DNA of 64,000 nucleotides from contig JBJKSB010000038.1 in NCBI GenBank assembly GCA_046704385.1, positions 1 to 64,000 on the forward strand, read 5' to 3'. The stretch's first letter is position 1; every line of letters begins with the position of its first letter. Under the pieces are notes generated by a model. That model saw only the letters and a program-made list of their open reading frames with translations. It did not search any database and was not told the origin of the DNA. The position numbers and the translations under genes are program-made. Positions 9,761 through 19,067 of this stretch are shown here, piece by piece. Source of the DNA: GH45 sp046704385 (GTDB lineage: Bacteria; Bacteroidota; Bacteroidia; Bacteroidales; SZUA-534).

Positions 9761-11104
9761 TTATTTGAAAATAAGACTATCTAAATAGGTTCTTGCTATC
9801 ATTCCTTCATAAATAGATTTAACCAAAATACCATGAATATTAAAGTTGTCAAGAGTAATGTTTTTTATGTTATTATCATTGCTTAATCCCAAAATCTGAG
9901 AGGCTGGATAATGATCTCCCTCAACATAGATATTTTTAAAATATACATCTTCAATTTTTCCCCGTACAGAATCTTTTGAGTACTGAGAGAATAATACGCG
10001 AAAATCAATAAGCCAACCTTGTGAATCTTCAACCCTTATGTCCTGGTATAGTATGTTTTTCACAACAGCACGGTCACCGTTATGTATTGTAAAGGTTCCC
10101 TCACTACCCTCAACATGAATCAAATCACAATTCCTGAAAGTAATGTTTTTTATGGTATCAGCCCTGGTTTCAAATCCAATTTCGAGACCATTGCCCCATA
10201 TTCCATTCCAAAAAACAGAATTTTGCACTAATATATGGTCAACATTTATACTACTATTAAAATCTGTAAAGTAGTTCACGCCTGCTTTAATTGCCACACA
10301 ATCGTCTTTGGTTCTTATAAAACAATTATCTACCAATACATTCTGGCAGCCTACAATGTCAATACCATCATCAGTATCGTAATCGGATACCACTTTAAAA
10401 TTTTGATATTCAACATTTTTTGATGCAAATGATGAACAACTCCAGTTTTTAGCTTCAGTTATAATAATACCCTCAATTTTTACATCGCTACATTGATTGA
10501 TTTCAACCGGTCGAGCTTCATATTTTTTGTACATACTGTTATCAATTATTCCCCTTCCCCTGATTTGAATATGCGAGCCATTTGATGCAATGAACGAACC
10601 TCTTACAATTGCTCCTCCTTCAATATAAACCGTCTGATTGCTTTTCAAAAATACAGTACCGGGAGTATATATTTTCCCTCCTTCATAATAAATTACATTC
10701 CTTTCACTTTTATCCGGAATATCTGTCTCAATCGGATTGGCAAAAATGAAAAGCGGCCTTTTTATATTCTTGTTTATTTCAACACTTAAATTTGAAGGCT
10801 TATCTAAAGAAAACAGAACCTGGTTCCGGTAAATAGTCTCGTTTATATGCAAATTTTTTGGTCGAATATCCACTTCATTTAAGGGTGACAGGAATGTCAC
10901 TTTAATCTCTGCCTTTCCACTAAAAGAAAAACAGGCTACCGCAGCCGATTTGGTTTGGTATACGAAAACATCCTGTCCATTTACTTCCAATTGGAACTCA
11001 GGCGCAGGCACAGCCTCACTGGGTGCTTTATAAATAACTAAATTGTCAGCTTTGGTTTTTAGAACCAACATTAAAAGCAAAATTGTTATTACTTTATACT
11101 TCAT
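9761..11104 (-). CDS. GH28-like right-handed beta-helix glycosidase
   Basis: 447 residues with a signal peptide (cleavage near TKA-DN). An N-terminal beta-sandwich of about 130 residues precedes a parallel beta-helix. The blocks DTDDGIDIVGCQNVLV and IRTKDDCVAIKAG match the polygalacturonase-family acidic motifs (N/D-T-D-G-D and D-D-C-V-A-I-K). The usual GHGISIG block with its histidine reads GNGLEIG here, and no clear R-I-K follows, so either the substrate or the mechanism differs from true polygalacturonases. GH49-type or other beta-helix enzymes are alternatives. It sits upstream of the GH3 gene on the same strand and probably attacks the same glycan. Confidence 0.75.
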   Translation of the reverse strand: MKYKVITILLLMLVLKTKADNLVIYKAPSEAVPAPEFQLEVNGQDVFVYQTKSAAVACFSFSGKAEIKVTFLSPLNEVDIRPKNLHINETIYRNQVLFSLDKPSNLSVEINKNIKRPLFIFANPIETDIPDKSERNVIYYEGGKIYTPGTVFLKSNQTVYIEGGAIVRGSFIASNGSHIQIRGRGIIDNSMYKKYEARPVEINQCSDVKIEGIIITEAKNWSCSSFASKNVEYQNFKVVSDYDTDDGIDIVGCQNVLVDNCFIRTKDDCVAIKAGVNYFTDFNSSINVDHILVQNSVFWNGIWGNGLEIGFETRADTIKNITFRNCDLIHVEGSEGTFTIHNGDRAVVKNILYQDIRVEDSQGWLIDFRVLFSQYSKDSVRGKIEDVYFKNIYVEGDHYPASQILGLSNDNNIKNITLDNFNIHGILVKSIYEGMIARTYLDSLIFK

Positions 11105-11171
11105 AAATTATAATTTAATTAATTATGGGTATCGGTTAATTGTTCATATCTTTTATTCAATATCACAAAAC

Positions 11172-11627
11172 TTAAAGAATGTTAAATATTTGCTCTATCT
11201 CCTCTGTTTCTAATGACATTGAACAATCTGTAAAAGGCTTTTCCATAGTACTACATACTTTAAATTGAATATTAGTGTTTTCAAACTTATTATTAGTCAA
11301 TGCTAAATATGTTGTTTGCTTAGGATCTGTTGAAATATAATACACCTCAATTTTGTCTTGTGTGAAATAAGATCCTTTTAAGATTTCAGAATTTTCTATA
11401 ATTTCTAAAAGAGAACATTTAAAATTGCAATTTTTTAAATTAATAATAACTCTTTTAGAATTATACTGTGTAAGGATTGATTTTAATATTTTAAAATAGG
11501 CAGACAAATTATTTTTACAAAGATCGCCTTCAATTTTGCAAATAACTAAATCATACTCATAATAATATAAGTATTTCCATACCATGTCCATTTTTTTATA
11601 TACTACTCCTCCAACTCTGATAACCAT
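11172..11627 (-). CDS. Uncharacterised cytoplasmic protein, STAS-like fold pattern
   Basis: 151 residues, no signal peptide. The start used here is preceded by GGGAGG eight bases upstream; an internal ATG (MDMVWKY) also has a GGAGG and could be the real start. The pattern LVICKIEGDLCKNNLSAYFKIL, then KRVIINLKNCNF and a final acidic helix recalls small alpha/beta STAS-type proteins, but this is only a fold-level impression. It is AT-rich, lies downstream of the susCDE terminator and upstream of the GH28-like gene. No function is assigned. Confidence 0.55.
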   Translation of the reverse strand: MVIRVGGVVYKKMDMVWKYLYYYEYDLVICKIEGDLCKNNLSAYFKILKSILTQYNSKRVIINLKNCNFKCSLLEIIENSEILKGSYFTQDKIEVYYISTDPKQTTYLALTNNKFENTNIQFKVCSTMEKPFTDCSMSLETEEIEQIFNIL

Positions 11628-12032
11628 ACATAATACCTCCCAATATTTAATATCGCTATACTTTGTTTATAATCCATTTGAGAAAAACATTTTTCCTAAC
11701 CTAACCTGACTATTTTGCACTTTAATTCTTTGCGAAAAACAAGGATTAAAAAAAATTCACCATACACATTTAACTGGTTTAAAAAGAAGAGATTAATCAT
11801 ATAGCAATTAATCTCTTCATCGACTTTAGAGACAAATTTTAATAAACATATCTCTCGCATTTCAACTTTGTTACTCCAATCAACACCATAATAAAGTAAC
11901 ATTTATATTCAAACAGGGATTTGAAATATTTTTTACCCACTATTTCATTATTCTGATTCTTGTAGCAATTCAATAACTATTTAATATACACCATAATATA
12001 ATAAAAATCGGTGTTAAAGTCGGCTAATCGAT
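11628..12032. other. Intergenic region downstream of susCDE
   Basis: About 400 bases between the small STAS-like gene and the DUF5018 lipoprotein gene. It holds the terminator at 11781-11818. A 68-codon frame on the minus strand (11696-11902) crosses the terminator hairpin, has no recognisable protein character and is not accepted as a gene. Nothing else is visible. Confidence 0.6.
11781..11818 (-). terminator. Rho-independent terminator of the susCDE operon
   Basis: A perfect 12-bp inverted repeat (GAAGAGATTAAT and ATTAATCTCTTC) with a 9-base loop, followed on the minus strand by five T. It lies about 215 bases downstream of the last gene of susCDE. It separates that operon from the downstream enzymes, implying a second promoter for them or partial read-through. 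Confidence 0.8.
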
Positions 12033-13247
12033 TCACTGTTGATTAACAATTACGGTATAACTATCGCCCTCTTTATTTCCTTTATAAAAGGTATAAACAA
12101 CAGAACCTGAAAAGTCATTCACGGTAGTTCCGTTAACCTGGTCGACACCTCCAACAGTTACTTTCCCGAGAGTACCTGTCCATAAGGCAATAAGTTGAGT
12201 AACATCAGTCTCCTTCAGCACATTGACTGTGATTGTTTTTGAACCTTCATCAATTTCGCCAACCGGTTCAGGAACCAATCCTGCAAATGTAAAAGAAGAA
12301 ACCGGGCTCTCTGTAACCACATCTATCGAATAATTAGCCTCTGATCCATCCTGTGCAACAACTTTTAATGTTTTTATCGTTGTCAGGTCATAACTTACCT
12401 TATTGGAGTATAGCTCGTCATTTAAATAGATTTCACTACCATACGATGACTCTAAAACTAACCTTACAGCCTCCAAATCTGATGAATAATTTGCAGTTAC
12501 ATGAATAGTTTTAGTGGTCTGATCAACCTCACCAGCCTCATTATTTCCTCCCTTACCCAAAACAAACTTTGTAACTTCATTTGCATCGGACGAAGCAAAT
12601 GTTGAGAATTTTACCGTATACACTTTTTCGGTACCTTCTGCTGATTTAATTGTGTATTTTACCGGATTGGTAAAATCATTTACCGTTTCTCCTGAAACCT
12701 GTTTTATACCATTAACAAAAACGGTCGACTCATCTGAATCAAGTTTATATTCTGCAACGAATTTGAAATCGCTCACCACATCGGGAACTGAGAATAAAAT
12801 TTCATTGTTTGGAGTAAAAGCACCGTCCATATCATTAATCGCAAATGATTTAAATGAGTTCCTTTGGTCAATTACACTAACTGCTACAGTTTTTACTTCT
12901 CTGGAAAAATCATTTCCAAAATCACCAGAACTTGAAGCAACCAAAGTTATTTTATAGGTACCTGATGTTTTGTAGGTAATGCCCAATGAGTCTGATCCAT
13001 TAAAGTCCGTTCCTTTGGCATTTTCATCTCCCCAAACATGTCCGAGATTGCCATCGTATAGTGTTAAAAATTCACCAGAGCCATTCGGAATCACGTAGAA
13101 CTGTGTTCCGGCCAAAGCTTCGGATTGACCGTCACGCTGAAATGATAAAATAAAATCGGGATCAGGATTTATCATTTTCTCATCAGCACAAGAAGCTGAT
13201 ATAAGAAATGAAATCAAAATTATGGTTAATTTATATATAACTTTCAT
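12033..13247 (-). CDS. Surface glycan-binding-type lipoprotein with PKD-like and DUF5018-like repeats
   Basis: 404 residues. Lipoprotein signal with lipobox SASC (Cys20). An N-terminal PKD-like domain (about 30-125, YKTSGTYKITLVAS) is followed by three tandem repeats of a DUF5018-like module, each with the pattern I-x-V-x-x-x-x-D, an internal VNGIKQVSG- or VGGVDQVNG-type loop and VNDF(T/S)xxVxYT. It follows SusD by 28 bases in the same operon, the position of SusE/SusF-type accessory glycan-binding proteins. It probably sits on the outer surface and helps bind the polysaccharide; binding is inferred from position and architecture. Confidence 0.78.
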   Translation of the reverse strand: MKVIYKLTIILISFLISASCADEKMINPDPDFILSFQRDGQSEALAGTQFYVIPNGSGEFLTLYDGNLGHVWGDENAKGTDFNGSDSLGITYKTSGTYKITLVASSSGDFGNDFSREVKTVAVSVIDQRNSFKSFAINDMDGAFTPNNEILFSVPDVVSDFKFVAEYKLDSDESTVFVNGIKQVSGETVNDFTNPVKYTIKSAEGTEKVYTVKFSTFASSDANEVTKFVLGKGGNNEAGEVDQTTKTIHVTANYSSDLEAVRLVLESSYGSEIYLNDELYSNKVSYDLTTIKTLKVVAQDGSEANYSIDVVTESPVSSFTFAGLVPEPVGEIDEGSKTITVNVLKETDVTQLIALWTGTLGKVTVGGVDQVNGTTVNDFSGSVVYTFYKGNKEGDSYTVIVNQQ

Positions 13248-13275
13248 ATTATTTTAATTTTAAATTAAACAACAA

Positions 13276-14946
13276 TTACCATCCGGGATTCTGTTTTAAA
13301 GCTCCTTTATTTGCATCAATATCTTCCTGAGGAATTGGGAAACAGTAATTTTTATCGATACTAAACTTATTGTTAAACAATTTTGCTAAATCGATATTAA
13401 AATCAGGATCCCACATCCATCGAACTATGTCATTATAATGATGCCCTTCAGTAGCCAGTTCCACTGTTCTTTCATGAACAATAGCAGCAGGGGTCAGTAC
13501 TTTAACCGGTGGCATATCGACTCTTGCCCTTACTTCATTTAATGCAGCCAGTCCTGTTCCATCGGCATCATTGTTTAGTTGATAGCATGCTTCAGCATAC
13601 ATCAGCAAAACATCGGCATAACGGATTACCCTAATATTTATAGGATCACAATTGGGTGATGAATGGCCAACAAACTGCGGATAGAAATATTTTTTCAACC
13701 CAATGGCTTTACTGGGTACAGGTCCCTGATATAGGTTAAAACCAGCAACAATTGTTTTGGTATGTACTGAACTTTGGAATGGAATCATTCTTCCGGATTC
13801 TTCTCTCCAATCAAGCAGGTCACCATCCAGATAGCATGTGGCATAAGCCCGTGGATCCCTATCATAGCCGGCCGGTGCTCCATCCGTTTCAAACTCATAC
13901 CACAAAGTCGGGTCAATCTCAAGGTTTCTATATCCAAAGGGTGAAAAAAAGGCGTAATTCATAGCACCTCCCCAGGTTTGACCAGGTAGCCAACCGGTAC
14001 TACCTCTGTCATCATCATTAAATTGGATTTCCCATACCGATTCAGCATTATTTTCTGCTTTATAGGTATTATTCCCGACAGGAATATCCAGAAAAGAAAA
14101 ATTCGAAAGCAAAGCTGCCTGGTAATCTTCTTTATCTTTTGTGATTGGTAATATAAGGTGATAAACATGACTATCGATAACCCTCTTTAAAGCGTCTTTA
14201 GCTTTTTTTAGGTTTTCAGTTGCCTCTGTTGAACCACCTTTATTAAATCGCAGGTAATATTGATAATGTTTGTACAAGAGCGCTTTACCCAACTGAGCAT
14301 TTGCTGCACCGCATGTAATACGTCCTATCTCAGCATCGGGCCACGAGGCTGGTAAATTTTGAGCGGCATTTGTTAAGTCTTCTTCCAGCTTATTCCAGAA
14401 TTGTTCAGGGGTACCATTACTAAGCCCTTCCAGAGGATTTACCGGCACGTTGGTTTCATCATAATAAATGGGTCGATTAAACCAGGTAACCAGGTAAAAA
14501 TAATACATTCCCCTCAAAGCCTGTAGTTGTCCTTTATATTCATTAAATTTGACAGAATCAATGACATCTCTTGTCCTGTCGATATTCGCAAGTATATCAG
14601 ATGTTCTGAATAAACCCATATATAAAGCATTCCAAATAGCTTTAAAATCGGAAGTATTAATGATCATTTGATCCAGTCCTGAGTTAGGATTCTCAAACCA
14701 GATATAGGGATCCAGGACATTCATTTTCAACAGATATGTTTCCCCGAACATTCCCCGACTATTCCACTGGTCATCGATTCCATACTGCAGAGGAGTATAG
14801 GCCGAATTTACTGCCAACTGTACATCGTTTTCAGTTTTAAAGAAAGAACCGACATCGAGATTGTTCTTATTCTCAGTATCCAAAAAATCATCGGAACAGG
14901 CATAAAACCCCATTGCCAAAATCAGTACTATGACTATTTTTTTCAT
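13276..14946 (-). CDS. SusD/RagB-family nutrient-binding outer membrane lipoprotein
   Basis: 556 residues, lipobox FYACS (Cys17). The N-terminal block SDDFLDTENKNNLDVGSFFKTENDV, the TPR-like helices (QLQALRGMYYFYLVTWFNRPIYY) and the C-terminal RYADVLLMYAEACYQLNN with EVRARVDMPP and RTVELATEGHHYNDIVRW are diagnostic of SusD/RagB proteins. It acts as the lid of the SusC barrel and delivers glycan to it. It starts 18 bases after the SusC stop. Confidence 0.96.
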   Translation of the reverse strand: MKKIVIVLILAMGFYACSDDFLDTENKNNLDVGSFFKTENDVQLAVNSAYTPLQYGIDDQWNSRGMFGETYLLKMNVLDPYIWFENPNSGLDQMIINTSDFKAIWNALYMGLFRTSDILANIDRTRDVIDSVKFNEYKGQLQALRGMYYFYLVTWFNRPIYYDETNVPVNPLEGLSNGTPEQFWNKLEEDLTNAAQNLPASWPDAEIGRITCGAANAQLGKALLYKHYQYYLRFNKGGSTEATENLKKAKDALKRVIDSHVYHLILPITKDKEDYQAALLSNFSFLDIPVGNNTYKAENNAESVWEIQFNDDDRGSTGWLPGQTWGGAMNYAFFSPFGYRNLEIDPTLWYEFETDGAPAGYDRDPRAYATCYLDGDLLDWREESGRMIPFQSSVHTKTIVAGFNLYQGPVPSKAIGLKKYFYPQFVGHSSPNCDPINIRVIRYADVLLMYAEACYQLNNDADGTGLAALNEVRARVDMPPVKVLTPAAIVHERTVELATEGHHYNDIVRWMWDPDFNIDLAKLFNNKFSIDKNYCFPIPQEDIDANKGALKQNPGW

Positions 14947-14964
14947 TGTAAAAATCTTTTTTTG

Positions 14965-17900
14965 TTAAAAACCAATTTGAATTCCAGCGGCAAACGACCG
15001 TGGCATTGAATATGCTCCGTTATCAGTTCCTCCGTCAAGAGGGTTACTTGAAATAAAGCCTTCTGGATCACGCCCCTTATATGCTGTGAAGCAATACAGA
15101 TTAGAAGCATTAGCGTAAATACGGAAACTTTTAACTCCTAATATGGTGCAATAATTTTCAGGAACTGTGTATCCTACTTGCAAATCCTTTAAACGAAGGA
15201 ACGACCCATTTTCAACCCAAAAGGTAGAAATTCGTTCATTAACATTCTTATCTGCAGGATCGATCCGAACATAGGATGATGATTCATTATCTAATGTCCA
15301 GTGATTTTGAGCATATGAATTCAATTTATTGTGATCCATATCCTGCGAATTCATAGTAGATAAAAGCGCCCTTTGTTGATTAAAAATATCAAAACCACCT
15401 ACACCATATAGGAATATATTAAAGTCAAAACTTTTGTAAGAACAATTAAAACCCACAGAGTAATTAAAACTGGGGATGGTTTTGCCAATTATGGTTTTAT
15501 CAAGATCATTTACAACACCATCACCATTAAGATCGCTATATCGGAGGTCACCTGGCTGAGGAGTACTCCCTGCATGTGAAGCATATTTATAGCCCGTATA
15601 CAAACCATTTGCGTCCATCTGCCAGTTGTCATCGCTTCCTAAAGCATAATTCGATTCATTGAGCTGAATGATTCCATCGGAAACAAAACCATAAAGTGCT
15701 CCGATTGAATGCCCAACAATAGTTCTGTTATTACCATTGGTGATATCAGTTACAGGAAGATAATTCACTTTGTTTTTAACGGCACTGAAATTTGAAATAA
15801 CTCCATAAGAGAAAGCACCTATATCATCTCTCCATTGAACTGACAATTCAACTCCTTTATTTTGGATATCTCCGGTATTAAACCAGGGATTTCCGTCAGA
15901 CCGGCCAAAAGCAGCTGAAATTGGAACTGCAACCAATAAATCATTGTTGTTTTTAATAAAATATTCCGTACTGGTCTGCAAGCGGTTGTTGAACATGTTA
16001 AGATCAATCCCGATATTTATCATTTCAGCTGATTCCCAATGTATTTCTTTAGATCCGAATCCATAAAATACATACTGGGCCCTGGCTATATGTTGATCGG
16101 TACCAAATACGGGTGAAAAACTTGAAGCATCAGAAATATTATCCAAATACTGAAAGCCGCCACCAATATCTGAATTACCGGTTTGACCCCAACCAACACG
16201 CAACTTCAGCGCATCAATTTGTTGCACATCTTTAAAGAAATCTTCGTTAATCTTATAAGCCAATGACGTAGAGGCAAAATTCCCTCTCCTATAATCAGGG
16301 GCAAAAACCGAAACTCCGTCAGAACGATAAGATGCGGTTGCAAAATATTTCCCCTTATAATCATACATGATCCTTCCGAGATAAGATAACATCCGGTAAT
16401 CTGAAGTATAGCCCATTAAACTTTCTGATGTGGTACCACCGTTAGCCAGGGTATTCAATTGCTCAAAATCGAAACCTTTCTCCGATCCTGCAATAGTATT
16501 ATTTCTGCTTGCACGAACCTCATGAACCAACGTTGCCTGAATGTTGTGGACATCATTGAACTTTTTGTTGAAAGTAAGCTGATTTTCAAGATTCAGATCA
16601 ATAGATTCATTATATTGTTCTGCCAAAGATGCGCTTCCGGGAGCCCTGTTCCCTTCAAACAATGGCATCCAAGCCCTTGTTCGTCCATTATTAATTTCTG
16701 CTGCCGGGGTAATCTTGTACGTCAACCATTTGGCTAAATTGATTTGCAGGTACACATTTGCTCTCGTTTTTAAGTTGTAATAATTGTTTTCGCTAAGCGA
16801 TGGTGCTGCCAATGGGTTAGGTTTATCATTACCTAATGTGTTGTTGTATACCGGACCTGTATATCCATCCGGCAATGCCCCTTGCTGTAAATTACCCTCC
16901 GAGTCTTCCCAATAAATGGTCTGACAGGATTCAAATCCACCTTTATAATAAGGGTTAAACACTTTCATTAATGGCGAAGGATTCAAATCATAAACACTAC
17001 TCTGATTTGTCAGAGGTGATTCACCCGTACTGTAATTCAAACTTAAACTTTCACCAAATTTTACATATTTACTAAGATCAAAATCAGAATTTGCACGTAC
17101 GGTATAGCGATCGGCATCGGTTTTAATTACAGTTCCGTCTTCCTTAACATATCCCAATGAAACGCTATAGTTACTATTTTCACCACCACCAGATATTGAT
17201 AGATGGTAATTCTCATTAAAGCTTGATCTGAACATTTGATCCTGCCAGTTGGTTCCTTTTTCCCATCCCGACCCATAATATTTCTCACGGAATGTTTGGT
17301 CATATTCAGGCCTATCACCATATATCCCTTTGTAAAAGGCTGAATACTGGTCGGCATTCATGATATCATATTGTTGAGGTGCCCGATTAAATTGCAGGTA
17401 GGTATTAAAATTAATCTGGGGTTTACCTGATTTTCCTCTTTTAGTTGTAACAATGATTACCCCATTTGATCCGTTAGCCCCGTAAATGGCTGTAGCAGAA
17501 GCATCCTTAAGCACCTGTATATTTTCTATTTCCTGTGGCTGTATTCCATTGATATCACTTGCCTGAACGCCATCAACAATATAAATCGGATTTGATCCTT
17601 TATTAATAGAACCGACACCACGTACACGAATAGTTGCACTCCCTCCTGGTGAACCATTTTGAATTACCAGTACCCCCGGTGCTTTACCCTGAAGTGATTG
17701 AGCCGCACTGGGTGAGGGATTTCTGGTTAATTCTTTTGTTGATACAATGGCAACAGAGCCCGTCAAATCAGACTTTTTTGCTGTTCCATAACCAATGGCA
17801 ACAACTTCATCGACACTAATAATATTATCCTTTAATGAGACATTTATTAGGTTTTGACCATTAATCTCAATCTCCTGGGTTTCCATCCCTATAAAGGAGA

Positions 17901-18261
17901 AAATTAAAATCTTACCATCAGACGGCACTTTTATAGTATAATTTCCATCCTGATCGGTTATGGTTCCAATAGTCGTTCCCTTTACTAAAACAGAAACCCC
18001 AGGTATGGGTAAGTTGTCGATATCACCCATTACTTTACCGCTAACGATCAATGCTCCCTGTGTATTATCCGGTTTTTTTTCTGTTTGCGGGTATCCTGAA
18101 ACAGAGATCAAAAGAAAACCAATTAACAAAAAAACAAAACTTCTCCGATATAAAACGGTTGGTCTTTTGTCCTTACATAAAAAGTAAGAACCATCGATTT
18201 TCCCTTTACAGGCAAAGTTGATCGATATACCTTTTGATAATTTTAAAATGTATTTTTTCAC
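14965..18261 (-). CDS. SusC/RagA-family TonB-dependent outer membrane transporter
   Basis: 1,098 residues. The best start is GTG at 18261; no in-frame ATG precedes the hydrophobic signal segment at residues 40-58 (FVFLLIGFLLISVSGYPQ), which gives a long positively charged N-region common in this family. Then come a carboxypeptidase regulatory-like domain (VSGKVMGDIDNLPIPGVSVLVKG), the region DEVVAIGYGTAKKSDLTGSV, the plug (RVRGVGSINKGSNPIYIVDG) and a 22-strand-type barrel ending AAGIQIGF. No STN domain is present, so signalling through an anti-sigma factor is unlikely; no regulator gene is adjacent. It imports oligosaccharides together with the following SusD. Confidence 0.96.
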   Translation of the reverse strand: MKKYILKLSKGISINFACKGKIDGSYFLCKDKRPTVLYRRSFVFLLIGFLLISVSGYPQTEKKPDNTQGALIVSGKVMGDIDNLPIPGVSVLVKGTTIGTITDQDGNYTIKVPSDGKILIFSFIGMETQEIEINGQNLINVSLKDNIISVDEVVAIGYGTAKKSDLTGSVAIVSTKELTRNPSPSAAQSLQGKAPGVLVIQNGSPGGSATIRVRGVGSINKGSNPIYIVDGVQASDINGIQPQEIENIQVLKDASATAIYGANGSNGVIIVTTKRGKSGKPQINFNTYLQFNRAPQQYDIMNADQYSAFYKGIYGDRPEYDQTFREKYYGSGWEKGTNWQDQMFRSSFNENYHLSISGGGENSNYSVSLGYVKEDGTVIKTDADRYTVRANSDFDLSKYVKFGESLSLNYSTGESPLTNQSSVYDLNPSPLMKVFNPYYKGGFESCQTIYWEDSEGNLQQGALPDGYTGPVYNNTLGNDKPNPLAAPSLSENNYYNLKTRANVYLQINLAKWLTYKITPAAEINNGRTRAWMPLFEGNRAPGSASLAEQYNESIDLNLENQLTFNKKFNDVHNIQATLVHEVRASRNNTIAGSEKGFDFEQLNTLANGGTTSESLMGYTSDYRMLSYLGRIMYDYKGKYFATASYRSDGVSVFAPDYRRGNFASTSLAYKINEDFFKDVQQIDALKLRVGWGQTGNSDIGGGFQYLDNISDASSFSPVFGTDQHIARAQYVFYGFGSKEIHWESAEMINIGIDLNMFNNRLQTSTEYFIKNNNDLLVAVPISAAFGRSDGNPWFNTGDIQNKGVELSVQWRDDIGAFSYGVISNFSAVKNKVNYLPVTDITNGNNRTIVGHSIGALYGFVSDGIIQLNESNYALGSDDNWQMDANGLYTGYKYASHAGSTPQPGDLRYSDLNGDGVVNDLDKTIIGKTIPSFNYSVGFNCSYKSFDFNIFLYGVGGFDIFNQQRALLSTMNSQDMDHNKLNSYAQNHWTLDNESSSYVRIDPADKNVNERISTFWVENGSFLRLKDLQVGYTVPENYCTILGVKSFRIYANASNLYCFTAYKGRDPEGFISSNPLDGGTDNGAYSMPRSFAAGIQIGF

Positions 18262-18605
18262 GATTTTAAATATTTAATTAACTGTGTTAACTGCTTTCAT
18301 TAATATTTTTAAATTGTAAGCGAAAGCCTAAAAGTATTATTCCCAAGCCGTACATTTTGGTTTGCCAATTTCAAATAAATGGTTATGCGTACCATTGAAT
18401 AATAAAAAAGATACACACAGTCTAAATTGATACAGGCAGACTATTTTAAATCGGGAAAACTTTAGAAAAGAGCATCTAATAATCAGACATCAAAATTCTG
18501 AAAAGCTAAGAGTTGTAACTATTACAAGATGCTTCTTTAATAAGGGCGACAAATAGGGAACATTTTCATTAGATAAGTGCTATCAGGGGGTAAAAAAAGT
18601 AAATT
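18262..18605. other. Upstream region of susC
   Basis: About 345 bases with no gene. It must contain the susC promoter, but I see no convincing Bacteroidota -33/-7 pair. A small inverted repeat (AATGGT, 7-base loop, ACCATT) lies near 18378-18396 and could be a regulator site; support is weak. Confidence 0.35.
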
Positions 18606-18678
18606 GAGATGTTAATACGGGTAATAACATTTCACTTCATTTTGAAATCCGCAAAGTTTTTACCGGTAAAAACGTTAC
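18606..18678. promoter_or_regulatory. Orphan copy of the paired palindromic operators
   Basis: This stretch matches the operator region of the abiE operon (20786-20858) in the same orientation and with the same internal spacing, exactly 2,180 bases away. The left half (GTTAATACGGGTAATAACAT) differs at only a few positions over 38 bases. The right half contains the perfect 18-bp palindrome GTTTTTACCGGTAAAAAC. The 12 bases between the halves have diverged, which shows that the palindromes themselves are conserved. It lies about 345 bases upstream of susC and outside the integrated element. Confidence 0.7.
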
Positions 18679-18828
18679 ATTATGCTATCGAAATACAATA
18701 TACTATTTCTCTATAATTGAATTTCGTAGTTTTCTTATTGGCTTCTTCAATTTGCTTTACAACTTAAAAATTAGTTAAAAGAAGATAATTGTTAATATAT
18801 TTAATCAATAAATAAATTTAAATTAGCC

Positions 18829-18903
18829 ATGACAGTTGAAGAATTAATAGATCACTTATCAAATTATTTTTTAATCACCTCTTTTCTAATCCATCACACC
18901 TAA
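18829..18903 (+). pseudogene. 24-codon reading frame beside the left attachment site, possible truncated gene start
   Basis: ATG begins MTVEELIDHLSNYF and stops after 24 codons, 35 bases before the left attachment repeat. The first 14 residues look like the amphipathic start of a real protein, the rest does not. It may be the beginning of a gene cut by an earlier insertion. Very weak evidence. Confidence 0.2.
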
Positions 18904-18911
18904 CATAGGAG

Positions 18912-18939
18912 ATTTATTTATTTATTTATTTATTTATTT
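18912..18939. repeat. ATTT microsatellite (7 units)
   Basis: Seven tandem ATTT units directly abut the left attachment repeat. Such a slippage-prone tract at a recombination boundary is notable, but may be chance in AT-rich DNA. Confidence 0.8.
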
Positions 18940-18957
18940 TACTTTCCGATACAGAAA
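18939..18957. repeat. Left attachment site core of the mnmE-integrated element
   Basis: TTACTTTCCGATACAGAAA, identical in 18 of 19 positions to the mnmE 3' end at 32501-32519. It marks the element-chromosome junction far from mnmE. Confidence 0.85.
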
Positions 18958-18994
18958 GTAATTAACGTTGATATTCAGATGTTTACAATTTTAA

Positions 18995-19013
18995 GGTACA
19001 AATGAGGTACAAA
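18995..19013 (+). promoter_or_regulatory. Two GGTACAAA sites, putative integrase arm sites (left)
   Basis: GGTACAAA occurs at 18995-19002 and 19006-19013, an 11-base period that places both on one face of the helix, about 40-55 bases inside the left core site. The same octamer clusters near the right end, as expected for arm-type binding sites of a tyrosine recombinase. Confidence 0.6.
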
Positions 19014-19067
19014 CTTGATTGAAATCATACTAATTTAGCTAAAAAATTAAGTTTCGATAAAACAACT

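Noticed and set aside
11696..11902. 68-codon frame on the minus strand
   Set aside because: It runs across the susCDE terminator hairpin and has low-complexity hydrophobic content; no ribosome site or family pattern.
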